Shown here piece by piece: positions 35,198-43,021 of a stretch of 64,000 nt of DNA. Both the position numbers and the translations under genes were made by a program. Within the stretch, counting starts at the first letter, position 1. Each line of letters starts with the position of its first letter. The notes under the pieces were generated by a model. It searched no databases, was not told the DNA's origin, and worked only from the letters and a program-made list of their open reading frames with translations. The stretch covers positions 124,001 through 188,000 of the forward strand of contig NZ_QFLI01000005.1 of assembly GCF_003202155.1 (NCBI RefSeq), given 5' to 3'. The stretch comes from Marinifilum breve. GTDB lineage: Bacteria; Bacteroidota; Bacteroidia; Bacteroidales; Marinifilaceae.

Positions 35198-37342
35198 ATG
35201 GAAACACAACATTTTTCGTACGATAACAAAATCGTTAAATATTTTGCCTACGCAACCATTCTTTGGGGTGTAGTCGGAATGTTGGTAGGGTTATTGGCAG
35301 CCTTGCAGCTTGCTTTCCCTGTTTTTAACTTTAATTTGGAATACACCACTTTCGGACGTATTCGTCCAATCCACACCAATGCGGTAATTTTTGCATTTGT
35401 TGGGAATGGTATTTTTGCCGCAGTATACTATTCGTTGCAGCGATTACTAAAAGCCAGAATGTTTAGCGATAAACTAAGCTGGGTTCACTTTTGGGGATGG
35501 CAGGCAATTATTGTTTCTGCAGCCATAACTTTCGTACTTGGTATTACTACCAGTAAAGAGTATGCCGAATTGGAATGGCCAATCGATATCGCAATTACCA
35601 TTATTTGGGTGGTATTTGGATGGAACATGTTTGGTACAATTCTAAGACGTAGAGCTGATCACCTTTATGTTTCCATTTGGTTCTACATCGCAACCTTTGT
35701 AACTGTTGCAGTACTTCACATTGGTAACTCAATCGAGCTTCCTTATAGCTGGATTCAGTCATACCCGGTTTATGCTGGTGTTCAGGATGCATTGGTACAA
35801 TGGTGGTACGGACACAATGCCGTGGCATTTTTCCTAACCACTCCTTATTTGGGATTGATGTACTACTTTTTGCCTAAAGCGGCAAATCGTCCGGTATACT
35901 CATATCGATTGTCTATTATTCACTTCTGGGCATTGGTATTCCTTTATATCTGGGCTGGTCCTCACCACTTGTTATATACTGCGCTTCCTGATTGGGCTCA
36001 ATCATTAGGAGTTGTATTCTCAATCATGTTGATTGCTCCTTCGTGGGGTGGTATGTTCAACGGATTGCTTACGCTTCGTGGTGCTTGGGATAAAGTTCGT
36101 GATAGTGCAACATTGAAGTTCATGGTGGTTGCCGTAACCGCTTACGGTATGTCAACTTTCGAAGGTCCAATGATGTCATTAAAATGGGTGAACTCATTAA
36201 CTCACTATACCGACTGGACAATTGCTCACGTTCACATTGGAGCAATGGGTTGGAACGGATTCCTAACTTTCGGTATGCTTTACTACCTATTCCCTAAAAT
36301 GTGGAAGACAAAGTTGTATTCGGAAAAATTGGCGAATGCTCACTTCTGGATGGGAACCTTAGGTATGATTTTCTATGCATTGCCATTGTACTGGGGAGCT
36401 GTAGTTCAAACCTTAATGTGGAAAGAATTTACTCCTGACGGATTATTGGCTTACCCTAACTTCCTTGAAACGATTACTCAAATTCTTCCAATGTATCACG
36501 TACGTGTACTAGGTGGATTATTATACTTTGCAAGTTTGTTCTTGATGGTTTACAACCTGTTCAAGACTGCTGCTTCAGGTAAATGTGCAGATAATGAAGA
36601 AGCATCGGCTCCTGCATTACATTCACCTAAAAAACGTGAAAAAGGTGAAGGTTTACACCGTTGGTTAGAGAGAAAACCAGTTCAGTTCATGGTACTTTCT
36701 ACTGTGGCAATTTTAATTGGTGGTGCTTTCGAGATCATTCCAACATACTTGATCAAATCAAATGTACCAACCATTGAAAGTGTGAAACCATATACACCAC
36801 TTGAGTTACAAGGTCGCGATATTTATATCCGCGAAGGATGTAATACGTGTCACTCTCAAATGGTTCGTCCATTCAGATCTGAAACGGAACGTTATGGTGA
36901 GTATTCTAAAGCTGGTGAATTTGTATATGATCATCCACACCTTTGGGGATCGAAACGTACTGGTCCGGATTTGGCTCGTACCGGTGTTCCTGGTGGCAAA
37001 ATGTACAAGACCAATGTATGGCATTACAACCACATGTTGGATCCTCAGAAAATGAATGCACAATCAATCATGCCTAAGTATCCATGGTTGATAAAAGATG
37101 AGTTGGACATTTCAGATACTCCAGCGAAGATTAGAGCGATGACCACACTTGGAGTTCCTTACGATGAAGCTCCATATCCTGCTAATTACGATCAGGTGGC
37201 AATCGATGATTTGAAAAAACAAGCCCAAGAAATTGCTGCTGATCTAAATGCAAATGGAATTGATGTTACAAGCGACAAAGAGATTATTGCTTTGATTGCA
37301 TACCTACAGCGTTTGGGTAGAGATATATCAGTAAAAGAATAA
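35198..37342 (+). CDS. ccoNO: fused cbb3 oxidase subunits CcoN-CcoO
   Basis: A 714-aa fusion. Residues about 1-470 are CcoN (catalytic): about twelve helices with histidine ligands visible in PIHTNAVIFAFVGNG, WYGHNAVAFFLTTPYLG, AGPHHLLYTALPDW and AHVHIGAMGWNGFL. After a charged linker (SPKKREKGEGLHRWLERK) the CcoO part follows: one membrane anchor and a monohaem domain with CNTCHSQMVRPFRSE and the axial methionine region IMPKYPWL. CcoN and CcoO are separate in most bacteria; the fusion is common in Bacteroidota. It reduces oxygen at nanomolar levels and pumps protons. Confidence 0.96.
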   Translation: METQHFSYDNKIVKYFAYATILWGVVGMLVGLLAALQLAFPVFNFNLEYTTFGRIRPIHTNAVIFAFVGNGIFAAVYYSLQRLLKARMFSDKLSWVHFWGWQAIIVSAAITFVLGITTSKEYAELEWPIDIAITIIWVVFGWNMFGTILRRRADHLYVSIWFYIATFVTVAVLHIGNSIELPYSWIQSYPVYAGVQDALVQWWYGHNAVAFFLTTPYLGLMYYFLPKAANRPVYSYRLSIIHFWALVFLYIWAGPHHLLYTALPDWAQSLGVVFSIMLIAPSWGGMFNGLLTLRGAWDKVRDSATLKFMVVAVTAYGMSTFEGPMMSLKWVNSLTHYTDWTIAHVHIGAMGWNGFLTFGMLYYLFPKMWKTKLYSEKLANAHFWMGTLGMIFYALPLYWGAVVQTLMWKEFTPDGLLAYPNFLETITQILPMYHVRVLGGLLYFASLFLMVYNLFKTAASGKCADNEEASAPALHSPKKREKGEGLHRWLERKPVQFMVLSTVAILIGGAFEIIPTYLIKSNVPTIESVKPYTPLELQGRDIYIREGCNTCHSQMVRPFRSETERYGEYSKAGEFVYDHPHLWGSKRTGPDLARTGVPGGKMYKTNVWHYNHMLDPQKMNAQSIMPKYPWLIKDELDISDTPAKIRAMTTLGVPYDEAPYPANYDQVAIDDLKKQAQEIAADLNANGIDVTSDKEIIALIAYLQRLGRDISVKE

Positions 37343-37357
37343 AAAGTTAAGAGGTTA

Positions 37358-37425
37358 GTCCCCCTTTGAAGGGGGATACAGGGGGATGTTCAAACACTCC
37401 CCTAAATCCCCTATCAAGAGGGGAC
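37358..37425. repeat. 68-bp imperfect palindromic element (CCCC-rich)
   Basis: Left arm starts GTCCCCCTTTGAAGGGGGAT and right arm ends ATCAAGAGGGGAC; the two arms are inverted copies with several mismatches and each arm is itself a small palindrome. Much more GC-rich than its surroundings. It resembles the REP/MITE-like intergenic palindromes scattered in Bacteroidota genomes. It lies between ccoNO and ccoQ. Confidence 0.75.
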
Positions 37426-37457
37426 TTCAAAAACATCTCTTCTAAATAATAAAGAAT

Positions 37458-37658
37458 ATGAAATTAGTTAGTCATTACTTACAAGGCATATCAGATGTGG
37501 GATTCTTTCCAAGTATCTCATTACTGATTTTCTTCCTGTTTTTTGCAGGAATGGTTTGGTGGGCTTTTAAGAAAAGTAACAAGGCCTATTTCGTTCAAAT
37601 GGAAAGCTATGCTCTTGATGAAGATGATACGGATTCTTCAAAAATAAATAATAATTGA
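37458..37658 (+). CDS. ccoQ: CcoQ/FixQ-like cbb3 subunit
   Basis: A 66-aa protein with one membrane helix (about residues 18-38, PSISLLIFFLFFAGMVWWAF) followed by KKSNKAYFVQMESYALDED, matching the short FixQ/CcoQ subunit in size, topology and position between ccoN(O) and ccoP. CcoQ stabilises the interaction of CcoP with the core. It starts 115 bp after ccoNO because of the inserted palindrome, and 16 bp before ccoP. Confidence 0.85.
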   Translation: MKLVSHYLQGISDVGFFPSISLLIFFLFFAGMVWWAFKKSNKAYFVQMESYALDEDDTDSSKINNN

Positions 37659-37674
37659 CCCTAAATCTATACCA

Positions 37675-38238
37675 ATGGATAACGATAAATATATTGAAGA
37701 AAACAAGCACCTGATTAGCGATCACGACTACGATGGCATCAAAGAATTGAATAATCCAATGCCAAAATGGTGGCGATACTTATTCTACGCAACCATTGTG
37801 TTTTCGGCAGTTTACATTTTCCGCTATCATGTATTCGGAGATGATTTGCAAATTGCTGAATACGAAAAAGAAATGGCAATTGCAGAAGCTAACAAACCAA
37901 AACCTAAGTTTGATGAAAATGCATTGGTTTTAATGACAGATGCAGACAATCTTGCCAAAGGAAAAGAAATCTACGACAAGAACTGTATAGCATGTCACGG
38001 TGCAGTTGGAGAAGGAAATGCAATTGGACCAAACCTTACCGACAAATACTGGATTAATGGAGGTACTTTGCAAGATGTTTACCAAATTATTAAGGTAGGT
38101 AAACCACTAAAAGGAATGTTAGCATGGCAAAACCAACTTTCGCCTGTACAAATGTTACAAGTTTCGAGTTACACAATGAGTTTAGTAGGAACTAATCCTC
38201 CTAATGCAAGAGAAGCTCAAGGCGAACTAGTAGAATAA
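37675..38238 (+). CDS. ccoP: cbb3 oxidase subunit CcoP (monohaem form)
   Basis: A 187-aa membrane-anchored cytochrome c. Order: CcoP N-terminal domain (ISDHDYDGIKELNNPMPKWW), one membrane helix (about residues 35-57), a charged linker, then a cytochrome domain with CIACHGAVGEGNAIGPNL and the distal methionine region KGMLAWQNQLSP. Typical proteobacterial CcoP has two haem motifs and about 290 residues; only one CxxCH is seen here, as in several Bacteroidota. It passes electrons to CcoO. Probably last of the structural genes; ccoG follows after a repeat. Confidence 0.92.
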   Translation: MDNDKYIEENKHLISDHDYDGIKELNNPMPKWWRYLFYATIVFSAVYIFRYHVFGDDLQIAEYEKEMAIAEANKPKPKFDENALVLMTDADNLAKGKEIYDKNCIACHGAVGEGNAIGPNLTDKYWINGGTLQDVYQIIKVGKPLKGMLAWQNQLSPVQMLQVSSYTMSLVGTNPPNAREAQGELVE

Positions 38239-38244
38239 ATATTA

Positions 38245-38311
38245 AGCGACAAGTTTCAAGTTACAAGCTTCAAGAATATGAACTTGAGGCTTGAGACTTG
38301 AGCTTGGAGCT
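38245..38311. repeat. 67-bp imperfect palindrome of CAAG/CTTG words
   Basis: Left arm AGCGACAAGTTTCAAGTTAC continuing CAAGCTTCAAG (38245-38274), right arm CTTGAGGCTTGAGACTTGAG continuing CTTGGAGCT (38283-38311). The arms are imperfect inverted copies, and each is built from 7-8 bp CAAG-type words. It lies between ccoP and ccoG. Similar short AGCT/AAGCTT-word sequence occurs at 34950-34980. Confidence 0.7.
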
Positions 38312-38392
38312 ATTTCAAAATCATATCACAAAGAATCTATATTCTTGTGAGATAAAACCGCAAAATTGCTTTGTGGCAAAAACAAAACAACA

Positions 38393-39793
38393 ATGGCTCC
38401 TGAAAATCCTTACAACACTTATCGTGATCAGTTGGCAACACTGAATGATAGTGGAAAAAGAAGATGGGTTTACGCCCAGAAACCGAAAGGTAAACTTTAT
38501 AACTACAGAAATATTGTAAGCTATACATTGCTTGCGCTGATGTTCGGCTTACCATTTGTAAAAGTTGGTGGCGAACCTTTGTTTCTTTTAAATGTTCTGG
38601 AGCGTAAGTTTATTCTGTTTGGTGTAAGATTCTGGCCACAAGATTTCCACATCTTTCTTTTCTCGATGATTACTCTATTTGTTTTCATCGTATTTTTCAC
38701 TGTTTCTTACGGTAGAATTTGGTGTGGGTGGACTTGTCCACAAACGGTTTTCATGGAGTTCATATTCAGAAAAATAGAATACTTAATAGAAGGATCTCAT
38801 CAGGAGCAAAGAAAACTGGATGCTCAATCCTTTAACTTCGAAAAATTCTGGAAGAAAAGCTTAAAGGCAATTCTCTTTTATGCCATCTGTTTTCTTATCA
38901 CAAATACATTCCTGAGTTACATTATTGGAATAGATGAATTGTGGAAAATCATAAACGATCCCATATCGGAGCATAAAGTTGGTTTTACTGTAGCATTGGC
39001 ATTCTCAGGAGCTATGTACTTTGTATTCGCAAAACTGCGCGAACAGGTATGTGGAATGATTTGTCCTTACGGAAGATTACAGGGTGTGTTACTTGATTCG
39101 AATACTATTGTGGTTGCCTATGACTACAAACGAGGCGAAGAACGTGCACCGCTTGAAGCTGGTGAAGATCGTGAAGAAGAAGGAAAAGGAGATTGTATAG
39201 ATTGTTATCAGTGTGTAGATGTTTGTCCTACAGGAATTGATGTTCGTGATGGTACACAATTGGAATGTATCAACTGTACTGCTTGTATTGATGAATGTAA
39301 TTCGGTAATGGAATGGGTTGGAAAACCTAAGGGCTTGATTCGTTTCGATTCTGAGAAGAATATCGCCGAAGGTAAAAAGAACAATTGGCCGGTTCGTAAA
39401 ATTGCTTATACAATTGTACTTACAGCTTTAATAGGAGTTGTGATTGGCTTGTTTGCTTCAAGAACCGATTTGGAAGCAATTATCCTGCGTACTCCTGGCT
39501 TAATGTTCCAACAGCAAGACAATGGTAAAATCAGCAATATGTATAACTTTAAGGTGGTGAACAAAACTACCGAAGAAGTGCCAATTCACTTTAAAATTAT
39601 GGATCACGAAGGTGAGATTAAGGTAATTGGTGAAGAATTAAAAGCAGATGCAAGCTCAATAAGAGAAGGGGTATTTTTTGCCATACTCCCTAAGTCGGAA
39701 ATAAAAGGCGATAAAGTACCCATTAGCATTGGAGTATATGCCGATCAGAAATTAATTGAAGAGGTGGAATTAACTTTTGTTGGGCCAAATTAA
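38393..39793 (+). CDS. ccoG: cbb3 oxidase accessory Fe-S protein CcoG
   Basis: A 466-aa membrane protein with several helices and a 2[4Fe-4S] ferredoxin domain: CIDCYQCVDVCPTGID and CINCTACIDECNSVM (about residues 265-305), preceded by WCGWTCPQTVFMEFIF and CGMICPYGRLQGVLL. The C-terminal part is an IgG-like domain (RTPGLMFQQQDNGKISNMYN). CcoG reduces copper during cbb3 assembly. I start at MAPENPYNTYRDQ (ATG at 38393); an in-frame ATG 27 bp upstream adds a poor extension. Followed 30 bp later by ccoH. Confidence 0.94.
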   Translation: MAPENPYNTYRDQLATLNDSGKRRWVYAQKPKGKLYNYRNIVSYTLLALMFGLPFVKVGGEPLFLLNVLERKFILFGVRFWPQDFHIFLFSMITLFVFIVFFTVSYGRIWCGWTCPQTVFMEFIFRKIEYLIEGSHQEQRKLDAQSFNFEKFWKKSLKAILFYAICFLITNTFLSYIIGIDELWKIINDPISEHKVGFTVALAFSGAMYFVFAKLREQVCGMICPYGRLQGVLLDSNTIVVAYDYKRGEERAPLEAGEDREEEGKGDCIDCYQCVDVCPTGIDVRDGTQLECINCTACIDECNSVMEWVGKPKGLIRFDSEKNIAEGKKNNWPVRKIAYTIVLTALIGVVIGLFASRTDLEAIILRTPGLMFQQQDNGKISNMYNFKVVNKTTEEVPIHFKIMDHEGEIKVIGEELKADASSIREGVFFAILPKSEIKGDKVPISIGVYADQKLIEEVELTFVGPN

Positions 39794-39823
39794 TGGTCTG
39801 ATAAATATATATAGGGTTAAAAG

Positions 39824-40270
39824 ATGAAGAAATTAAATTGGGGAACAAAGTTGGGAATCATGGCATCGATATATGTTATTGGTGTATTGATTTTTGTAGG
39901 ATTTAGTACCACTCAAAAGATAAACCTGGTTTCAACGGATTACTATCCTACTGGGGTGAAACATCAGGATAAGATCAATAAAATTAAAAATGCACAGCAG
40001 TTAGAAACTCCTATTAGCATTGAACAGGTAGGAGATCAGATTCAAATTACATTTCCTGCTGATATGAAATCGGGTGTAGAAGGCGAGATTATTGTGTATC
40101 GACCTGCCGATTACGATTTGGACTTGAAATACAAATTAGCCTTAAACGATAGTGGCGTTCATATTTTAAACACAAATGAACTTCTGCAAGGCAGATACAC
40201 CATTAAACTGGATTGGGTTCATAATGATGTTCCTTACTATAAGGAAGAGGCGATTTATTTGAGTAAGTAA
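39824..40270 (+). CDS. ccoH: FixH/CcoH cbb3 assembly protein
   Basis: A 148-aa protein with one N-terminal membrane helix (about residues 8-27) followed by VSTDYYPTGVKHQDKINKI, the FixH signature, and a small beta domain. CcoH is required for assembly of the cbb3 complex and stays bound to it. It follows ccoG by 30 bp; its stop codon is the left edge of the GxxExxY cassette, which separates it from the TauE/SafE-like gene. Confidence 0.92.
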   Translation: MKKLNWGTKLGIMASIYVIGVLIFVGFSTTQKINLVSTDYYPTGVKHQDKINKIKNAQQLETPISIEQVGDQIQITFPADMKSGVEGEIIVYRPADYDLDLKYKLALNDSGVHILNTNELLQGRYTIKLDWVHNDVPYYKEEAIYLSK

Positions 40271-40791
40271 TAACCACTAAGGACACAAAGGTGTTTCACA
40301 AAGAACACAATGAGATTATAAAAAGTAAGTATGCAATATCATAAAGAAACAGTGGTAAATAAAAGCAGGGAACAAACTTTTAGGCAAATCCTAAATTGTT
40401 GTTTTCGAATTCATACAGCTTTGGGTCCCGGACTTTTAGAGAGCGCATATGAAAAATGTCTCCATTATGAACTTTGTAAATTAGGGTTAAAAGTTGAGCG
40501 TCAGAAAGTGCTTCCATTAACTTACGAGAAAGTAGAAATTGAATCAGCATATCGAATAGATTTATTGGTCGAAGATCAAATTATTATCGAAATAAAAGCA
40601 ACTGAGTCGTTTCACGACTTACATCTTGCACAAACTCTTACTTACATGAAATTATCAGGTTGTAAATTAGGTCTTCTTGTAAATTTTAATGTAAGTAGGA
40701 TGAAACATGGAATAAAAAGACTTATTCTTTAAAAAATATAATGAAAGTACATTGAGTCCTTTGTGAAACACCTTTGTGCTCTTTGTGGTTA
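40271..40791. mobile_element. GxxExxY cassette with 42-bp terminal inverted repeats
   Basis: Left end 40271-40312 and right end 40750-40791 are inverted copies of one 42-bp sequence (37 of 42 positions identical by my count), starting TAACCAC and containing CACAAAGGTGTTTCACAAAG. Between them lies a single gene, the GxxExxY protein. The 8-bp word GTAAGTAA stands immediately left (40263-40270) and 3 bp right (40795-40802) of the repeats, a possible target duplication. The whole splits ccoH from the next cbb3-cluster gene. No transposase is encoded, so it looks non-autonomous or moved by the GxxExxY protein (inference). Confidence 0.7.
40331..40732 (+). CDS. GxxExxY protein (PD-(D/E)XK nuclease-like)
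   Basis: A 133-aa protein with the defining motif GLLESAYEKCLHYEL (G-x-x-E-x-x-Y) near residue 38 and, later, a nuclease-like core RIDLLVEDQIIIEIKATE (D-x(n)-ExK, about residues 75-92) as in PD-(D/E)XK enzymes. The family (TIGR04256) is usually multi-copy in a genome and its function is undecided. Here the gene is the sole cargo of a cassette with terminal inverted repeats inside the cbb3 operon. A plain role as a nuclease acting on the repeat ends is my inference. Confidence 0.9.
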   Translation: MQYHKETVVNKSREQTFRQILNCCFRIHTALGPGLLESAYEKCLHYELCKLGLKVERQKVLPLTYEKVEIESAYRIDLLVEDQIIIEIKATESFHDLHLAQTLTYMKLSGCKLGLLVNFNVSRMKHGIKRLIL

Positions 40792-40806
40792 ACTGTAAGT
40801 AAATTC

Positions 40807-41532
40807 ATGGTATATATATCAGCATTAACACTAGGACTTTTAGGGAGCTTCCACTGCGTTGGAATGTGTGGTCCTATTGCACTAGCAATTCCACTAAAAA
40901 CAGATTCGTGGTTAGCCAGAATCTTTGGTGGCGTTTTATACAATTTGGGTAGAGCAATTACCTATGCAGTAATGGGAGCCGTATTCGGACTTCTGGGTCG
41001 CGGATTGGTGATGAGCGGATTTCAACAATGGGTATCCATTATAATGGGAGCCATCATGATTCTTTCAGTAATCACACCATCTATCTATAAAAATCGATTC
41101 AATGCCGATAAAGGGGTATTCTCATTCGTAGGCAAACTAAAAATGTCATTGGGGAAACTATTTGCTCAACGCAGTTATAGTTCATTACTGATGATTGGCT
41201 TGCTAAATGGATTATTACCTTGCGGATTGGTATACTTTGCCATTGCAGGTGCTATTGCTACAGGATCATCGGCCAGCGGTAGTTTGTTCATGTTTATATT
41301 CGGACTAGGAACTTTACCAATGCTCTTGGCCATTTCTCTTATCGGAAACATGATTACACTGGAACTGCGAAAAAAAATAACCAAACTGATTCCGTATGCA
41401 ATTGTTTTTATTGGCGTGCTATTCATTCTTCGCGGATTAAGCCTTGGAATTCCATATTTAAGTCCACCAGAAAAAGCAATGACAGTACCTGTTGAAGAAG
41501 CTCAACAAGAAAAGCCTTCATGTTGTCATTAA
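40807..41532 (+). CDS. TauE/SafE-like (DsbD-type) membrane protein of the cbb3 cluster
   Basis: A 241-aa protein with about six membrane helices and a SFHCVGMCGPIALAIPL start, the DsbD-like/UreH_2 pattern in which paired cysteines sit in the first helices. The ending EEAQQEKPSCCH carries a possible metal-binding cysteine/histidine motif. Proteins of this group follow ccoG-ccoH in many Bacteroidota and Proteobacteria and are thought to help copper or thiol handling in oxidase assembly. The ATG at 40807 is chosen; a start 33 bp upstream lies inside the cassette's right repeat. Before insertion of the cassette this gene probably followed ccoH directly. Confidence 0.8.
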   Translation: MVYISALTLGLLGSFHCVGMCGPIALAIPLKTDSWLARIFGGVLYNLGRAITYAVMGAVFGLLGRGLVMSGFQQWVSIIMGAIMILSVITPSIYKNRFNADKGVFSFVGKLKMSLGKLFAQRSYSSLLMIGLLNGLLPCGLVYFAIAGAIATGSSASGSLFMFIFGLGTLPMLLAISLIGNMITLELRKKITKLIPYAIVFIGVLFILRGLSLGIPYLSPPEKAMTVPVEEAQQEKPSCCH

Positions 41533-41581
41533 ACAAACGACAAACATTCACAAGAGATTGCTCTTGACATGATATTACATC

Positions 41582-41615
41582 AAAGGTGAGCGGGATGAAT
41601 CCTTAGCTCACCTTT
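41582..41615 (+). terminator. probable terminator of the cbb3 operon
   Basis: Perfect 10-bp stem AAAGGTGAGC / GCTCACCTTT with a 14-nt loop, 49 bp past the stop of the TauE/SafE-like gene; the U tract is weak (TTTAT). Confidence 0.65.
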
Positions 41616-41618
41616 ATG

Positions 41619-41954
41619 GTTTCTAACCCCTTCCTTATAGAGTCTGATCTCTTCCTGAAAGACATTGAGATCATCTTTATTGCCTCTAATCTTAACTTAT
41701 ATGACTTTGAGATGATCTTGAAAGACTTTGAGTTGACCTTGAAAGACTTTGAGATGAAATTATAAGAGTCTAATCTGAACTTGAAAGATATTGATGTGAT
41801 CTCAATAGACTCTAAGGTCACCATGAAGGACTTTAAGATGATACCGGAACACTTTCAACTACAAGCAATAGACTTTGAGATGAAATCAATACACATTCTG
41901 TTCTAGTATATGGACTTGTTATTTTTATCAATAGATGATATCTTACAAAACTTA
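41619..41954. repeat. degenerate 21-bp tandem repeat array, 16 units
   Basis: Units of the form GACTTTGAGATGATCTTGAA plus one base begin at 41619, 41640, 41661 and every 21 bp to 41934 without any insertion or deletion; the central units (41703, 41724, 41745) are near-identical and divergence grows towards both ends. No plus-strand frame is open across it; a 73-codon minus-strand frame covers the left two thirds and would read as a seven-residue repeat (SFKIISK-like). The rest of 41533-42033 is AT-rich and holds nothing else. Same period and style as the array at 18811-19209, with a different unit. Confidence 0.85.
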
Positions 41955-42033
41955 TTAATTAAGATAGAAAAGATCGAAGCTAGTTTTATATATAAGCCCT
42001 TTAATCTCTGAATAAAACCACTACATTATACCA

Positions 42034-42411
42034 ATGATAAAAACATTTTTTAATCCAAAGACTCAAATTTTGGAATCAACATATTCTGGAAAAGTTAGCT
42101 TAAATGAAATTGTTGAATACATAAATGAAACCAAGTGTAATCCGAATTACCCAAGAGCATTAAAGATACTGACTTATTGTAGTGATTCTGAAATGACCTT
42201 TGGTCCGAATGATATTCCTAAAATTGTTGAAGCCAATAATCAATCACTGGCGAAATACGACAGCATTACAGATGCACTTATCGTGAACAATCCGAACGAA
42301 ACAGCACTTATCATTTTCTTTCAAATGCTTTCTGAAAATAAAAAATACAAAGTAGATGCTTTCTCAACGGAAGAAGCTGCTATGAATTGGCTACAAAACT
42401 CTAATTCTTAA
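42034..42411 (+). CDS. hypothetical SpoIIAA/STAS-like small protein
   Basis: A 125-aa soluble protein. The opening FFNPKTQILESTYSGKVSLN and the central LKILTYCSDSEMTFGPNDIP, with alternating strands and helices, resemble the SpoIIAA-like/STAS-SEC14 fold group of Bacteroidota, but no residue identifies a specific role. The ending EEAAMNWLQNSNS is helical, as in that fold. It precedes a DUF1801 gene by 15 bp and is probably co-transcribed with it. Confidence 0.6.
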   Translation: MIKTFFNPKTQILESTYSGKVSLNEIVEYINETKCNPNYPRALKILTYCSDSEMTFGPNDIPKIVEANNQSLAKYDSITDALIVNNPNETALIIFFQMLSENKKYKVDAFSTEEAAMNWLQNSNS

Positions 42412-42426
42412 TTTTTAGAAATCAAC

Positions 42427-42807
42427 ATGGATAAAGTTGAAGAATACATATACAATTTTGAAGGGGAGCAACGAGAAATTCTCTTGCAGCTTCATAACCT
42501 GATGCTATCTTTTCCTCATGTTGTTGCCAAGTACCGATACAAAGTTCCGTTTTATTACCGCAAAGCCTGGATTTGTTACCTACTTCCCAATAAGGATGGC
42601 ACAGTAGACCTATCTTTTACCAGAGCCCAAGAGTTTGCCGACGAAAATAAGCAACTCGATTTCAGAGATAGAAAAATGGTTGGGAGCATTTGCCTTTCCA
42701 GGCTCACCGATATCAATCAGGATGTAATGCTTCTCATTCAGGAAGCCCTTTTAATTGATGATACTATACCCTATACTAAAAAGTGGTTCGGTAGAGACAA
42801 GAAGTAA
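42427..42807 (+). CDS. DUF1801 domain protein
   Basis: A 126-aa protein with the DUF1801 pattern: N-terminal helix with REILLQLHNLMLSFP, then KYRYKVPFYYRKAWICYL and the late FRDRKMVGSICLSRLTD. The fold is an iron-chaperone-like (frataxin-unrelated) small alpha/beta domain of unknown function. Its stop directly abuts the stop of the convergent XRE regulator gene, with no spacer between them. Confidence 0.75.
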   Translation: MDKVEEYIYNFEGEQREILLQLHNLMLSFPHVVAKYRYKVPFYYRKAWICYLLPNKDGTVDLSFTRAQEFADENKQLDFRDRKMVGSICLSRLTDINQDVMLLIQEALLIDDTIPYTKKWFGRDKK

Positions 42808-43011
42808 CTATTCAGTAAAATCCAAAATATCCCCAGGCTTACATTCCAATTCTCGACAAATTGCCTCCAGCGTAGAAAATCGAATTGCCTTTGCCTTACC
42901 ACTCTTTAGAATCGATAAATTAGCCACAGTAATACCTATACGCTCTGCAAGCTCCTTCGAACTCATTTTGCGCTTAGCAAGCATTACATCCAAGTTTGTT
43001 ATTATTGGCAT
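42808..43011 (-). CDS. XRE family regulator (YozG-like)
   Basis: A 67-aa protein that is essentially one helix-turn-helix domain (MLAKRKMSSKELAERIGITV, then ILKSGKAKAIRFSTLEAICR), of the short YozG type. Such regulators are regularly paired with DUF2975 membrane proteins, as here: the DUF2975 gene ends 10 bp upstream on the same strand. It probably controls its own operon. No ligand-binding domain is present. Confidence 0.92.
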   Translation of the reverse strand: MPIITNLDVMLAKRKMSSKELAERIGITVANLSILKSGKAKAIRFSTLEAICRELECKPGDILDFTE

Positions 43012-43021
43012 ATCTATTCTT

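Noticed and set aside
40271-40791. CRISPR-like or attachment site reading of the inverted repeats
   Set aside because: Only two copies, inverted and at the ends of a gene; fits a cassette, not an array or attL/attR pair.
41603-41824. 73-aa minus-strand frame in the second 21-bp array
   Set aside because: Same reason: low-complexity seven-residue repeat arising from the array, with no start context or neighbour support.
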